Of a DNA stretch of 32,486 nt, positions 25,518 to 32,390 are shown piece after piece. This DNA is from Gammaproteobacteria bacterium. GTDB taxonomy: Bacteria; Pseudomonadota; Gammaproteobacteria; Pseudomonadales; Azotimanducaceae. Each line of letters starts with the position of its first letter. Positions within the stretch are counted from its first letter, which is position 1. A program made the position numbers and the translations under genes. The notes under the pieces were generated by a model. It did no database searches, was not told the origin of the DNA, and worked only from the letters and a program-made list of their open reading frames with translations. The stretch is from contig JABHYO010000021.1 in assembly GCA_018656865.1 (NCBI GenBank), positions 1-32,486 of the forward strand, in the 5' to 3' direction.

Positions 25518-25580
25518 CTAGTAACGCTGAGGGCTCTTCTAGCAACGCTGAAGGCTCTTCTAGTAACGCTGAGGGCTCTT
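25518..25580. repeat. Three tandem 21-bp repeat units
   Basis: Three head-to-tail 21-bp units occupy 25518-25538, 25539-25559 and 25560-25580. Units 1 and 3 are identical, and unit 2 differs at two positions. The unit begins CTAGTAACGCTGAGGGCTC. They lie between the symporter stop and the start of the glutamine-synthetase-family gene, so they could be repeated operator sites upstream of the latter or a simple slipped repeat. Confidence 0.92.
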
Positions 25581-25612
25581 CGAATCTATCAAAACACTGG
25601 ATCAACCAAAGA

Positions 25613-27373
25613 TCAACGCACCCTGCCCGGTACACGGATATTCTCAACCAGAGCCTGAACCTCTTCCGGCGGTGCGGGAGTGAATCGGCAAACAACGAGT
25701 GAGACGATAAAATTTATAATCATACCGAGCGTACCAATCCCCTCAGGTGAGATGCCGAACCACCAGTGATCGGCGTTGTTATCAGCCGGGGCGATGAACT
25801 TGAAATAAACGATATACGCAAAGGTAAAAGTAAGCCCCGTCACCATTCCAGAGATGGCTGCTTCTTTGTTCATGCGCTTATAAAAAATGCCGAGCAGAAT
25901 CACCGGGAAAAAACTGGCTGCGGCCAGACCAAACGCAAAGGCAACTACCTGGGCAACAAAACCCGGTGGATATATCCCAAAGAGACCAGCTATGCCGACG
26001 GCAACGGCGGCTGCAATTCTTGCATAGCGGAGTTCCTGTCTCTCCGTAATCTGCGGCTGGAAGATCTTTTTCATCAAATCGTGAGACACGGCCGTCGATA
26101 TCACCAGCAACAACCCCGCTGCGGTAGAAAGTGCCGCTGCGAGACCACCGGCGGCGACCAGGGCGATAACCCAATTGGGTAAACCCGCTATCTCGGGATG
26201 CGCCAGCACAATGATGTCGCGATCTATGTAAAGTTCATTAGCGCTCGGCGATGCGCCATTAGCGAGCAAGCGTTCTCCTGAGACGCCGCGTTTATCCAGA
26301 AAGGCGGGTTTCGTCGGAATAAGGGCACTGCCACCACGATACTGAACGACGCCATCACTGTTTTTATCGAACCATGCAATAAGACCGGAATCTTCCCATT
26401 TGCTGAACCAGCCAGGAGCATCCTCGTAAACCATGCCATCAACATTGTTGATGATATTGATTCGCGCAAAGGCTGCGACCGCAGGCGCCGTTGTGTACAG
26501 CAGCGCAATAAAGATAAGTGCATATCCTGCCGAGATCCTGGCATCACGTACCTTCGGCACGGTGAAAAACCGGACAATGACATGCGGTAACCCAGCCGTT
26601 CCCGCCATCAGAGCAGCGGTGATACAGAACATGTCTACGGTCGATTTGGCACCGGACGTAAACGCGGCCATACCCAGTTCAGTTGTCAGGCCGTCAAGCT
26701 TATCCAGTAGATAAGTACCACTACCATCAGCCATGGTCGAACCCAGCCCCAGCATCGGCAGCGGATTACCGGTAAGGATCAGGGAGATGTAAATAGCCGG
26801 TACAAGATAGGCAAAGATGAGCACGCAATATTGCGCCACCTGTGTGTAGGTTATTCCTTTCATACCACCCAGCACCGCATAGAAAAAAACAATCGCCATG
26901 CCAATGACAACACCGGTATTGATATCAACCTCGAGAAAACGACTGAAGACGATACCAACACCGCGCATCTGACCGGCGACATAGGTGAAAGAAATAAAGA
27001 TGACGCAGACAACGGCGACCAGACGTGCCGCATGCGAATAATAGCGGTCACCGACAAAATCCGGCACGGTGAACTTGGAGAACTTTCTCAGATAAGGCGC
27101 AAGCAACAGCGCGAGCAGAACGTAGCCACCGGTCCAACCCATGAGATAGCGAGCGCCATCCGCCCCTTCAAAGGCGATGATCCCTGCCATAGAAAGAAAG
27201 GACGCCGCAGACATCCAGTCGGCCGCTGTGGCCGCACCGTTGGCAATCGGGTGCACATGACTACCCGCCACATAGAACTCGTTGGTTGAAGTGGAGCGAC
27301 TCCAGATAGCGATTCCAATATAGAGGGCAAAGGATGCGCCGACAAAGAGGTAGGTGAGAGCCTGCGCTGACAC
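25613..27373 (-). CDS. Sodium:solute symporter large subunit (VC_2705 family)
   Basis: This 586-residue inner-membrane protein has about 13 membrane segments and belongs to the SSS family, near the acetate permease ActP. Family motifs include the opening WSRSTSTNEFYVAGSHVHPIANGAATAADWMSAASF, GGMKGITYTQ and the GGLAAALSTAAGLLLVISTAV segment. A long soluble insert, about residues 320-390, contains DKNSDG (336-341), like an EF-hand or dockerin loop. The start is GTG with AGGAG in front, three bases after the DUF4212 stop. That pairing is typical of this two-part transporter type. The transported carboxylate is not known. Confidence 0.92.
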   Translation of the reverse strand: MSAQALTYLFVGASFALYIGIAIWSRSTSTNEFYVAGSHVHPIANGAATAADWMSAASFLSMAGIIAFEGADGARYLMGWTGGYVLLALLLAPYLRKFSKFTVPDFVGDRYYSHAARLVAVVCVIFISFTYVAGQMRGVGIVFSRFLEVDINTGVVIGMAIVFFYAVLGGMKGITYTQVAQYCVLIFAYLVPAIYISLILTGNPLPMLGLGSTMADGSGTYLLDKLDGLTTELGMAAFTSGAKSTVDMFCITAALMAGTAGLPHVIVRFFTVPKVRDARISAGYALIFIALLYTTAPAVAAFARINIINNVDGMVYEDAPGWFSKWEDSGLIAWFDKNSDGVVQYRGGSALIPTKPAFLDKRGVSGERLLANGASPSANELYIDRDIIVLAHPEIAGLPNWVIALVAAGGLAAALSTAAGLLLVISTAVSHDLMKKIFQPQITERQELRYARIAAAVAVGIAGLFGIYPPGFVAQVVAFAFGLAAASFFPVILLGIFYKRMNKEAAISGMVTGLTFTFAYIVYFKFIAPADNNADHWWFGISPEGIGTLGMIINFIVSLVVCRFTPAPPEEVQALVENIRVPGRVR

Positions 27374-27376
27374 CGG

Positions 27377-27637
27377 TTACTCCTCTTCCTCTACGCCGAA
27401 TTTCCGGTCGAGGGCGTTCATCCTCCAGGCGTAGATAAATATCAGGGCGACGAAGAAATAGATTGAGCCCTGCTGGGAGAACCAGAAACCGAGTTTGTAT
27501 CCAAACAGACGATACTGATCGAGGAAGTCGACAAAGACGATACCGGCCAGAAAGGAAACGGTAAACCAGACACTAAGCAGAACAAGCATCAGCTTAATAT
27601 TGGCTCGCCAATAGGCACCACTCTTGTCATCAGACAT
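27377..27637 (-). CDS. DUF4212 small membrane subunit of the symporter
   Basis: This 86-residue protein begins MSDDKSGAYWRANIKLMLVLLSVWF and has two membrane segments (about 17-38 and 54-75). The AYWRANIKLM opening and the FWFSQQGSIYFFVALIFIYA segment are typical of DUF4212, the small partner encoded before VC_2705-type sodium:solute symporters. I place the start at 27637 with AAGGAT upstream; an upstream in-frame ATG at 27715 would run into rmuC and add 26 unrelated residues. The gene is followed at once by the symporter gene and starts 22 bases after rmuC ends. Confidence 0.9.
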   Translation of the reverse strand: MSDDKSGAYWRANIKLMLVLLSVWFTVSFLAGIVFVDFLDQYRLFGYKLGFWFSQQGSIYFFVALIFIYAWRMNALDRKFGVEEEE

Positions 27638-27659
27638 GATGATATCCTTTAGAATCCAG

Positions 27660-29069
27660 CTACTTGTCTGCGGTAGATACCGACCTGGGCAAATCCCTCT
27701 GCGGCATTTCCACAAGGTTTTGAGGTAGTGATTTGCTGACTTTCGCCCCCAGTGCCTTCATATCCTCAGCCCGCTTTATCAGATTACCACGGCCATTGAT
27801 GAGCTTGTTCCTGGCATCATCATAAGCTCCCTGAGTCGACTGCAACCGAGAACCGATCAGTTCCAGGTCGGCGACAAAGCTGACGAACTTGTCATACAGT
27901 TTACCGGCACGATCGGCGATTTCTTCGGCATTCCTGTTCTGTTGTTCTATCCGCCACATGTTCTGAATGGTTCTCAAGGTCGCCAGCAAGGTCGATGGCG
28001 TCACGATGGCAATTTGTTTCGACAGTGCCTCGGCATAGAGTTCAGAATCTTCCTGTGTCGCGAGCGAAAATGCAGATTCCATTGGCACGAACATCAGGAC
28101 ATAGTCCAGTGTTCGGATCCCGTCCAGAGACTGGTAGTCTTTTACTGCGAGTTGTTTGATATGGTTCCGCAGAGACTGGATATGACCGGTCAGCGCTTCC
28201 GCCCGTGATTCATCATCCTCGGCAGAACAGAATCGTTCGTAGGAAGTCAGCGACACTTTTGAGTCGACAATAACATCCCTGCCTTCAGGCAGCCTGACAA
28301 TAACATCCGGCTGGTATCGCCCACCATCTTCAGATTTTAGTGACACCTGGATTTCGTATTCCCGACCCTTTTCAAGGCCGGAACTTTCGAGCACTCTCTC
28401 GAGCACAACTTCACCCCAGATTCCCTGGGTTTTTGATTCACCCTTGAGCGCATTAGTCAGATTGACGGCATCCTGAGCAATTCGACTATTGAGATCCTGC
28501 AGATTCTTGACCTCCTTTCGAAGGGAGAACCTTTCCTTGGCTTCCTCGTTGTAGGCCTCTTCAACCCTCTTTTCAAAAGACTTGATCCGCTCATGCAGGG
28601 GATCGAGAACGCCGCTGAGCTGCTCTTTGCTCTGGACCTTAAATTCCTTCTGCTTGGACTCAAAGATTTCGTTGGCAAGATTCTTGAATCCCTCCTGTAG
28701 CGTGTCCCTTGCCTCGTTCAGCAACTTCAATTTTTCTTCCGAGTGCTGCTCTTGTTCCTTAAGGCTGGTTTGCAGGCGAGAGATTTCTTCTCGCCGGAGG
28801 GTCAGACTGGATCGCTCTTCTTCGAGAGTCAGGTTGAGGCGGCTGACCTCGGCTTCAAGTTCCAGGATTCTAGCTTCCCGCGCCTGCACGCGTTCTGAGA
28901 GAGAGGCATTATTGACCTGAAGCCCGGTGATGTCTTGCTGGGCCGCGGCTCTTGATGTGTCAATCTGATCTCGCATCCGACGGTGGTTGATCTGACTGGA
29001 AACCAGCCAGGTCATTATGACCGAGATAACAATACCGGCGATCAGGATAGCGGTAAGTTCGAGGGTCAT
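27660..29069 (-). CDS. rmuC: DNA recombination protein RmuC
   Basis: This 469-residue protein has one N-terminal membrane helix (about 3-25), a long coiled coil (about 40-200) and the RmuC nuclease-like domain, with KTQGIWGEVVLERVLESSGL, RYQPDVIVRLPEGRDVIVDSKVSL and LDYVLMFVPMESAFS. RmuC limits inversions between short inverted repeats in E. coli and has a restriction-endonuclease-like fold; the D..DSK pattern is visible in the domain. The ATG at 29069 is preferred over the GTG at 29072. A predicted LexA box lies 48 bases upstream, which suggests SOS control. Its link to the following transporter genes is probably only positional. Confidence 0.95.
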   Translation of the reverse strand: MTLELTAILIAGIVISVIMTWLVSSQINHRRMRDQIDTSRAAAQQDITGLQVNNASLSERVQAREARILELEAEVSRLNLTLEEERSSLTLRREEISRLQTSLKEQEQHSEEKLKLLNEARDTLQEGFKNLANEIFESKQKEFKVQSKEQLSGVLDPLHERIKSFEKRVEEAYNEEAKERFSLRKEVKNLQDLNSRIAQDAVNLTNALKGESKTQGIWGEVVLERVLESSGLEKGREYEIQVSLKSEDGGRYQPDVIVRLPEGRDVIVDSKVSLTSYERFCSAEDDESRAEALTGHIQSLRNHIKQLAVKDYQSLDGIRTLDYVLMFVPMESAFSLATQEDSELYAEALSKQIAIVTPSTLLATLRTIQNMWRIEQQNRNAEEIADRAGKLYDKFVSFVADLELIGSRLQSTQGAYDDARNKLINGRGNLIKRAEDMKALGAKVSKSLPQNLVEMPQRDLPRSVSTADK

Positions 29070-29116
29070 CACGTAAAAGCCTTAGATTCAAGAACTGACC
29101 CTGATTTTATCAGTTA

Positions 29117-29132
29117 CTGTAAATATGTACAG
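29117..29132. promoter_or_regulatory. Predicted LexA box upstream of rmuC
   Basis: CTGTAAATATGTACAG fits the CTGT-N8-ACAG LexA pattern and agrees with the E. coli consensus at 14 of 16 positions. It lies 48 bases before the rmuC start codon, where a repressor would block transcription on the minus strand. Confidence 0.65.
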
Positions 29133-29139
29133 CCGGACA

Positions 29140-29200
29140 GTCATTCTGAGCATACCGAAGAATCTCGACGAGATCCTTTGACTTTCAGTCTCAGGATGAC
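29140..29200. repeat. GTCATTCTGAG...CTCAGGATGAC stem-loop repeat
   Basis: GTCATTCTGAG (29140-29150) is inverted at 29190-29200 as CTCAGGATGAC with one mismatch. Between them ATCTCG-A-CGAGAT forms a second, inner stem. It resembles a dispersed intergenic stem-loop repeat common in proteobacterial genomes. It lies between the ybbN stop and the rmuC LexA box and may end the ybbN transcript. Confidence 0.75.
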
Positions 29201-29220
29201 ATTTCTATCGCCAGGATGAG

Positions 29221-30075
29221 TTAATGAAGCAGACCAAACATCTTCCGCCGATAACCGGTCGCTACCTCATCGCCTTTGCCCAGCATGTTGAACACTTTAA
29301 TCATGGTCATCCTCGCCAGTTCTTCCTGCCAGGTTTTATCGATCCGCATGATGCTCAGCAAAGCTTCCAGGCCAGCCTCGACCTGATCTTCGACGACCAG
29401 ACGTATCGCCAGATCGTATTTCGCCTGCAGGTTGTCTGGTTCAGCTTCCGAACTTGCCTGCAACTCGACCAATGGTGCCAGATCCCCAGCCAGATCAAGA
29501 AACTCCAACCGGCTCACCGGCTTCTCCACTCCGGCTGTATCCTCAGGGATTGCATCCAGAATCTGCCTGGCATCGTCGATTTGACCTTCCATGATCAGCA
29601 GGTCGCAGAGCTCAACATGCAACCCGAAGTTCTTGGGTTCCTCAGCGATTACCTGCTGCAGCATCTGAATCGCCTGTCCCCTTTCACCCTGGGCTATAAG
29701 AAAATCAATCTGTTCCCGTACCCTTTCCATGGGGCTCATGGTCAACTGATCGAGTACTTCCCGCAGCTTCTGTTCGTCTGCAGGCCCCTCCATATCTCCC
29801 GCCATCTGGCCCTGGAAGACAATCTTGACCGTTGGCAAAGCACGGATACCCAGTTGTTGTACAAGTTCAGGGTTTTGCTGGACTTCCACTCTCGCCAGCG
29901 TGAACTTGCCATGAAATTCTGCCGCGAGTTTCTGCAGCAGTGCACTGGTCGGCTGGCACTGTTCTGCCCCTTCCGCATAAAACTCCATCAGAACAGGCAT
30001 CTGCTTGGATTTTTCCGCGACCTCGGCCTGAAAATTCTCGGCAGTGACGTCAACCATAAAGGACTCGGCGTTCAT
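29221..30075 (-). CDS. ybbN: YbbN/CnoX-like thioredoxin-TPR co-chaperone
   Basis: This 284-residue protein has an N-terminal thioredoxin domain (1 to about 108) and a C-terminal helical TPR region (about 115-284). The redox motif is degenerate: C40-Q-P-T, with one Cys in EQCQPTS, as in YbbN/CnoX of E. coli, which is a chaperedoxin rather than a dithiol reductase. ALPTVKIVFQGQ has the cis-Pro of the fold. I chose the ATG at 30075 because GGAGG lies nine bases before it; an ATG at 30093 adds six residues. The upstream spacer is long and holds predicted LexA sites about 380 bases away. Confidence 0.9.
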   Translation of the reverse strand: MNAESFMVDVTAENFQAEVAEKSKQMPVLMEFYAEGAEQCQPTSALLQKLAAEFHGKFTLARVEVQQNPELVQQLGIRALPTVKIVFQGQMAGDMEGPADEQKLREVLDQLTMSPMERVREQIDFLIAQGERGQAIQMLQQVIAEEPKNFGLHVELCDLLIMEGQIDDARQILDAIPEDTAGVEKPVSRLEFLDLAGDLAPLVELQASSEAEPDNLQAKYDLAIRLVVEDQVEAGLEALLSIMRIDKTWQEELARMTMIKVFNMLGKGDEVATGYRRKMFGLLH

Positions 30076-30122
30076 TCGTTTACTCCTCCGCATCCCACCT
30101 TGGGTGCGTGAAAATCGGCTAG

Positions 30123-30149
30123 CCTACCACAATCATCACAGGTGGTAGG
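30123..30149. repeat. Inverted repeat upstream of ybbN
   Basis: CCTACCAC (30123-30130) and GTGGTAGG (30142-30149) pair perfectly over eight bases around an 11-base loop. It lies 48 bases before the ybbN start codon. It could be an operator, a leader hairpin, or a terminator for transcripts from the upstream spacer, though no long T-run follows. Confidence 0.45.
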
Positions 30150-30241
30150 AACCAGAATAGTCGAATGGATCGCGACTCTATTTAGACAGAGCCAAAAGTC
30201 AGAAGCTAACCCGAACCGGTTAACTCAATTTCTGCACAACG

Positions 30242-30388
30242 TCAGGCGGCAATCTTCAGGCCTTCGCGCCGCAATGCCACTTTCAGGACTTTTTCCGATT
30301 GCCAGGGACTCTTATGCCCGCGATAAAGCACACGATTACCCTTGCTCAATAACCAAATATCCAGTGACCTTATATGTCTGATTTTCAT
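30242..30388 (-). CDS. Possible 48-residue SOS-controlled small ORF
   Basis: An ATG at 30388 opens a 48-residue basic protein (MKIRHIRSLDIWLLSKGNRV at its start, ending LRREGLKIAA) with no membrane segment and no family that I recognise. It lies 65 bases downstream of the double LexA-like palindrome on the strand that the predicted promoter would transcribe. Its own ribosome-binding site is poor. A competing reading uses TTG at 30434, which has GGGAGG five bases before it and gives a 32-residue peptide ending at 30336 in another frame. Either, both or neither may be real. Confidence 0.28.
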   Translation of the reverse strand: MKIRHIRSLDIWLLSKGNRVLYRGHKSPWQSEKVLKVALRREGLKIAA

Positions 30389-30399
30389 CTTTGTTTCTC

Positions 30400-30410
30400 G
30401 TCATCCTGAG
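30400..30410. repeat. Half-copy of the dispersed repeat
   Basis: GTCATCCTGAG matches one arm of the stem-loop repeat at 29140-29200. The sequence that follows can form only a poor hairpin (GAGC...GCTC), so this looks like a remnant. Confidence 0.45.
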
Positions 30411-30452
30411 CGCCGGGTTACCCCCTGGGCTCAAAACAACCTCCCTGTATGA

Positions 30453-30468
30453 CTGTTTGGATATACAG
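30453..30468. promoter_or_regulatory. Predicted LexA box 1 of a tandem pair
   Basis: CTGTTTGGATATACAG fits CTGT-N8-ACAG, with 13 of 16 positions as in the E. coli consensus. It lies two bases from the second box and is its mirror image apart from one base. Confidence 0.6.
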
Positions 30469-30493
30469 TACTGTATATCTAAACAGCAATCAA
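30465..30493 (-). promoter_or_regulatory. Possible sigma-70 promoter under the LexA boxes
   Basis: On the minus strand TTGATT (30493-30488) and TACTGT (30470-30465) are 17 bases apart. The -35 is fair and the -10 is poor. Both LexA-like boxes overlap it, the arrangement expected of an SOS promoter reading toward the small ORF and ybbN. Confidence 0.33.
30471..30486. promoter_or_regulatory. Predicted LexA box 2 of a tandem pair
   Basis: CTGTATATCTAAACAG fits CTGT-N8-ACAG, with 14 of 16 positions as in the E. coli consensus. With box 1 its centre-to-centre distance is 18 bases. Confidence 0.65.
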
Positions 30494-30506
30494 GCGAGAA
30501 TCAGTT

Positions 30507-31274
30507 TTAACTGAGGCTGGTCCAGACTATTCCTTCATGCTGATCGGCGACGATCAGTTCCCCGGCCCAGTCCACGAGATGGGGTTCGACCGCAGAAACG
30601 GCTAGTTCAGCCAGGTTGTTCTGCTCGCTGACGTGCGAAATCACAAGTTTTTGAAGTCCACCAAGATTCATATCGGTAAGAAGTTCAGCGGCCTGCTGGT
30701 TATTGAGATGACCATAGTCACCACTGACCCTCTGCTTCAACGGATAGGGATAGGGTCCGTTCTGCAGCATCTCAAGGTCATGATTGCACTCCAGCAGCAG
30801 AGCGTTGCAATCCCGGTAACAGGCCTTCACATGAGGTGTCACATGACCGAGATCCGTCAAGACTCCGACCGAAAATCCGCATGACGACAACACGTACTGG
30901 CAAGGTTCCTTGGCATCGTGTGGAACGGCGACCGGCGATACCTGAAAACTACCCAGGGCAAAAGGTTCATGACAACTGATCAGGTTGAGTTTCGGCAATT
31001 CGCCCATCTGCTTTGGCTGATAAGTCCCATGAGTCAGATATACAGGTGTTTTGAATTTTCGGGCAAAGGCCGCAACACCGTGAATATGATCGGCATGTTC
31101 ATGGGTAACCAGAATGGCATCAATATCGGATGGGGTTTTCTCAAGTCTGGCGAGACGCCTGACGGATTCCTTCAGTGAAAAACCGAGATCGATAAGAACA
31201 CAGGTATCGCCGTCATCAATGAGTGTACTGTTACCCTTGCTACCACTACCTAAAGACGCGAACCGTACGGCCAT
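30507..31274 (-). CDS. MBL-fold hydrolase of the YycJ/WalJ type
   Basis: This 255-residue metallo-beta-lactamase-fold protein has the opening RFASLGSGSKGNSTLI that is characteristic of the YycJ/WalJ group, and the metal motif H58-E-H60-A-D62-H63. Later ligands lie in VPHDA, LTDLGH and VISHVSEQNN. YycJ-type proteins are thought to be exonucleases linked to DNA repair in Firmicutes; the role in gammaproteobacteria is less clear. It starts three bases after the bamC stop and so belongs to the dapA-bamC operon. In Pseudomonas this position is followed by purC, which is absent here. Confidence 0.92.
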   Translation of the reverse strand: MAVRFASLGSGSKGNSTLIDDGDTCVLIDLGFSLKESVRRLARLEKTPSDIDAILVTHEHADHIHGVAAFARKFKTPVYLTHGTYQPKQMGELPKLNLISCHEPFALGSFQVSPVAVPHDAKEPCQYVLSSCGFSVGVLTDLGHVTPHVKACYRDCNALLLECNHDLEMLQNGPYPYPLKQRVSGDYGHLNNQQAAELLTDMNLGGLQKLVISHVSEQNNLAELAVSAVEPHLVDWAGELIVADQHEGIVWTSLS

Positions 31275-31277
31275 TAC

Positions 31278-32390
31278 CTATGTAGAGTATTCTTTGATCA
31301 GTTTAAGTAGACGCTCACGCAGGATGAGGTTTTCTGTTGTGTCATCAAGCTGGTCATCCTCCATTGCGATGGTAACCAGCACTTCAGCTCCTGCATCCTT
31401 GAGATAAACCCGTAATCGCTTCCCGTCTGCCGGAGCGTCCTTATCCCCACCGTTACGACCCAACAGGCGACTGAAAAAACCTGGATCGGGATCGTGACCT
31501 GACGAATAAGTTACATAATAGATCGAATTGGTTCGATCGAGATCATCGACGGTTACCCGAGCATCCTCCAGGGCTGACCCGACTGTCGCCCACGCCCGAT
31601 TAAAGTCCAATTTGTAGCTCAGCATCATGCCATCTGATTCTGTAACGAGGCTCGCCTTGCTCTCCTGCAATCCAGCCGCAAGCAGGGAAACCTTGGGACC
31701 TTCTGCAACGCGATCTCCCAGATAATAGGCGATGGTTGAGAGCAATTTGCCTTCAAGCTCCTGATTGTCCGACGAACCATCCCAACTAACCTCAAGCTCG
31801 TCGCCAAGCGCACGCTGTTTCTGCTCCACAAAGAGTTCCGTGCTGCCATTTCTGACACCGGGTTCAACTCGAACCCGAAATTTGAACTGTTGCGCACTGT
31901 CCCTATCTGACCAGGCAGAACCGCTTATCAGGCTCTCATAAATCTCATCGGGATTGCCGGTGGAACCGACCAGCCATTCGCTTTCCAGAACGCCAATACG
32001 CGGGTCCAGCTTGGCAACTGGCAGATGGTTCTCTTCCCAGAAGAGCACAACCTGCGGCCAGATAGTTGCTGTCGGCAGATCCAGGAAAACCCATCGGTCA
32101 TCCCCGAGGCGCCGGATAACGATCTGTTCGACTCCAAAACGAGTACTGAGTGCCTGTGGCAGACCGACTTCAATGGTCTGACCGGAAAGCCCTCGGTAAT
32201 CGACGACATCCGGTATCGGCATCAGATCGACAAACTCAGGTTCATCCAGATCTTCAGGGACCTCTGTTGGCGCAGAAGACCCGCTTTCGAGTCTCTTCTG
32301 CTCCTCACTGATGCCGAAATAACGGTCCAGTCCAATCCAACTGCAACCACCAATCAGGCTCAAAGTTACTGTTAATACCATCCAGCGCAT
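31278..32390 (-). CDS. bamC: Outer-membrane assembly lipoprotein BamC
   Basis: This 370-residue lipoprotein would be part of the BAM complex that inserts beta-barrel proteins into the outer membrane. The N-terminal signal MRWMVLTVTLSLIGGCSW has a lipobox LIGGC with the lipidated Cys at 16. An unstructured linker follows, with the conserved VDYRG segment, and then two helix-grip domains; DDLDRTNSIYYVTYSSG is a recognisable part of the NlpB/DUF799-type region. Its ATG overlaps the dapA stop codon (TGATG), the classical dapA-nlpB arrangement of gammaproteobacteria. The gene symbol nlpB is a synonym. Confidence 0.92.
   Translation of the reverse strand: MRWMVLTVTLSLIGGCSWIGLDRYFGISEEQKRLESGSSAPTEVPEDLDEPEFVDLMPIPDVVDYRGLSGQTIEVGLPQALSTRFGVEQIVIRRLGDDRWVFLDLPTATIWPQVVLFWEENHLPVAKLDPRIGVLESEWLVGSTGNPDEIYESLISGSAWSDRDSAQQFKFRVRVEPGVRNGSTELFVEQKQRALGDELEVSWDGSSDNQELEGKLLSTIAYYLGDRVAEGPKVSLLAAGLQESKASLVTESDGMMLSYKLDFNRAWATVGSALEDARVTVDDLDRTNSIYYVTYSSGHDPDPGFFSRLLGRNGGDKDAPADGKRLRVYLKDAGAEVLVTIAMEDDQLDDTTENLILRERLLKLIKEYST

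Larger units (their letters stand above)
30076..30506. other. Gene-poor 431-base spacer with regulatory-looking elements
   Basis: Between ybbN and the MBL gene this stretch holds an 8-bp inverted repeat (30123-30149), a possible 48-residue ORF on the minus strand (30242-30388), a half-copy of the dispersed repeat (30400-30410), a GGGAGG ribosome-binding-like sequence (30440-30445) and a 34-bp palindrome made of two LexA-like boxes (30453-30486). No long ORF looks real. Confidence 0.7.

Noticed and set aside
25518-25580. CRISPR array
   Set aside because: The units are directly adjacent with no spacers, and no cas gene is present.
25507-25695. Minus-strand frame with a repeated EEPSALL heptapeptide
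   Set aside because: The repeat is only the translation of the 21-bp tandem units, whose length is a multiple of three, and the frame overlaps the symporter 3' end out of register.
29224-30111. Long open frame on the plus strand (295 codons)
   Set aside because: Antisense to ybbN, which has an intact thioredoxin fold and a ribosome-binding site; the plus-strand translation has no recognisable domain.
30142-30381. Plus-strand 79-codon frame in the gene-poor spacer
   Set aside because: No ribosome-binding site, low-complexity translation, and it runs opposite to the predicted promoter.
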